A stretch of 15,727 nt of DNA from DATFPQ01 sp035264765 (GTDB taxonomy: Bacteria; Actinomycetota; Actinomycetes; Actinomycetales; Angustibacteraceae): NCBI GenBank assembly GCA_035264765.1, contig DATFPQ010000040.1:1-15727 (forward strand), written 5' to 3'. Below, piece after piece: positions 14,519 through 15,727 of the stretch (the first letter of the stretch is position 1; each line of letters starts with the position of its first letter). Both the position numbers and the translations under genes were made by a program. The notes under the pieces were generated by a model, which saw only the letters and a program-made list of their open reading frames with translations, did not search any database and had not been told where the DNA came from.

Positions 14519-15727
14519 ATGCGAAGGATCATCGTGATGACCGCCCTGACGGCTGCCCTGGCCTTGGCTACCACGGGGTGCCAGGGCAGCGACCGCGCCG
14601 GCGGAAACGCCGGGAAAGAGGTCATCCTCACGTTCGCCAATCCCAACGACACCCCTCCGGAACAACTCCTCCGTTTCGCCGACGAAGTTGCCAAACGCTC
14701 GGCCGGGACGCTGAAGATCGACTTCAAGAACCGGTGGCGGGCCGGCGAGAGGGAGTCCGAGCGAGGCACGGTCCGGGACATCCGCGACGGCAAGGTCGCC
14801 ATGGGCTGGGTCGGTGCCCGGGTGCTCGACCAGGTCGGTGTCACCACGTTCCAGCCGCTCCTGGCGCCGCTGCTGGTGGACAGCCAGGATCTGCAGCAGA
14901 AGGTCTTCGGGGCCGGTATACCGGGCGACATGCTTGCCGGCGTAGAAAAGATCGACCTGGTCGGCGTCGGCGTCCTGCCGGGGCCGATGCGCAAGCTGCT
15001 CAGCAAGCGTGGCCCGCTGACGACGCCGGCGGCCCTGGCCGGCCTGTCGGTTGGGATCCAGGACTCTCGGGTCGCTGAGCAGACCTTCGCCACCCTGGGT
15101 GCGACCACCGTTCACGAACAGTCCGGCGCGAAGATCGCGGACGTCGACGGGTACGAGCAGCAGCTGAGCTCGATCTGGGGTAATCACTACGAAGAACAGG
15201 GCGCGAGGAGTGTTGTCGGCAACCTCAACCTCTGGCCCCGTCCGCTGGTGATCCTCGCGGGCAAGCAGCGGTGGGAGGGCCTCTCAGCTGACCAGCACAA
15301 GGCGCTTCGTGCCGCCGGTAAGGAGTCGGTCCAGCCGGCGCTCGACGCCTCCCGGACCGAGGACACCGGATCTGTGGCGCCGATCTGCCACGCCGGGATC
15401 GCGATGCCGCAAGCGACGGCAGCCCAGCTCGCCGCCCTGGAGCAGAAGCTGGCTCCCGTCTACGACGCGATCTCTGCGGCCGACTCCAAGAACAAGGGCT
15501 GGCTCGAACGAATCCGCCAACTCAGGACCCAGGTCGATGCCGGTCCCGACACCGCCCGGTGTACAGGGATCCTCCCGGACCAGGGCACCGAGGGCGCGCT
15601 GCCGGACGGCACGTATGAGATGACGCTCACGCCGCACGACATCAGCACAGGCTGTCCGGCGGGCCGGCCCGGTTCGGAGTACCTCAAACCGTTGCTGAAC
15701 TACCCGAAGACGCTGCAGCAGACCGTC
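14519..15727 (+). CDS. DctP-like solute-binding lipoprotein, 3' end beyond window (SBP2)
   Basis: The frame is open from the ATG at 14519 (GGGAG seven bases upstream) to the last base, 403 codons without a stop. A signal peptide ends in the lipobox TTGC with lipidated Cys21. The DctP-like domain (about 33-345) parallels SBP1 segment by segment: VILTFANPNDTPPEQLLRFA, DGKVAMGWVGARVL, LLAPLLVDSQDL. The position matching SBP1 Arg195 is Gly179 (GLSVGIQDS), so the carboxylate-binding Arg is missing. From about residue 361 an LPDGTYEMTLTPHDI segment starts, matching the opening of the SBP1 C-terminal domain, so the same two-domain plan is expected. It lies divergent to HK3, forming a second lipoprotein-kinase pair. 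A kinase with a working ATP site may lie further downstream. Confidence 0.83.
   Translation, partial: MRRIIVMTALTAALALATTGCQGSDRAGGNAGKEVILTFANPNDTPPEQLLRFADEVAKRSAGTLKIDFKNRWRAGERESERGTVRDIRDGKVAMGWVGARVLDQVGVTTFQPLLAPLLVDSQDLQQKVFGAGIPGDMLAGVEKIDLVGVGVLPGPMRKLLSKRGPLTTPAALAGLSVGIQDSRVAEQTFATLGATTVHEQSGAKIADVDGYEQQLSSIWGNHYEEQGARSVVGNLNLWPRPLVILAGKQRWEGLSADQHKALRAAGKESVQPALDASRTEDTGSVAPICHAGIAMPQATAAQLAALEQKLAPVYDAISAADSKNKGWLERIRQLRTQVDAGPDTARCTGILPDQGTEGALPDGTYEMTLTPHDISTGCPAGRPGSEYLKPLLNYPKTLQQTV

Noticed and set aside
1..15727. CRISPR array, tRNA or rRNA genes, insertion sequences
   Set aside because: No regularly spaced repeats beyond the 13-bp operator array, no cloverleaf or rRNA signature, and no transposase-like ORF was seen on either strand.

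Overview
High-GC DNA with codon-dense, overlapping genes, frequent GTG starts and HDGAQQ-type sensor kinases paired with NarL/LuxR-type regulators. This fits an actinobacterium (Actinomycetota); the genus cannot be fixed from the window. Two unrelated blocks lie on either side of a gap of about 0.7 kb.

Left block (28-5768, minus strand). This is a carbohydrate-catabolism operon read right to left. A consensus-like promoter (TTGACA, 18-bp spacer, TACGGT) is followed by three tandem 13-bp LacI-type operator sequences that end at the ribosome binding site. Then come a 50-codon ORF, a Gfo/Idh/MocA oxidoreductase, a LacI-family repressor, a VOC-fold protein, a sugar isomerase/epimerase-like TIM barrel, a deletion scar, and an FAD-dependent GMC oxidoreductase. 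Most junctions are ATGA or TGATG overlaps, so translation is coupled. The scar joins the first 34 or so codons of a second Gfo/Idh gene to an internal piece of a second isomerase. GMC oxidase + Gfo/Idh + isomerase + LacI resembles pathways that oxidise a glycoside or sugar, often at C3, and then isomerise or cleave it. The substrate is not determined.

Right block (6392-15727). This is a signalling locus. On the plus strand: a DctP-like lipoprotein with an extra C-terminal domain (SBP1), two tandem multi-TM HisKA_3-type kinase paralogs (HK1, HK2) and a NarL-type response regulator, all abutting or overlapping. HK1 keeps the ATP-binding N and G boxes but has Ser385 where the phospho-accepting His should be. 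HK2 keeps the His (438) but has lost the ATP-binding boxes. The two look like complementary halves of one kinase. Beyond a short gap holding a truncated PPOX-like gene lies a divergent pair: HK3 (minus strand, His414 present, ATP site lost) and a second DctP-like lipoprotein, SBP2, which runs off the window. No TRAP permease gene is present. The lipoproteins are therefore more likely ligand sensors for the kinases than transport proteins.

The most notable content is this apparent split-histidine-kinase system with dedicated binding lipoproteins, present in two related modules.
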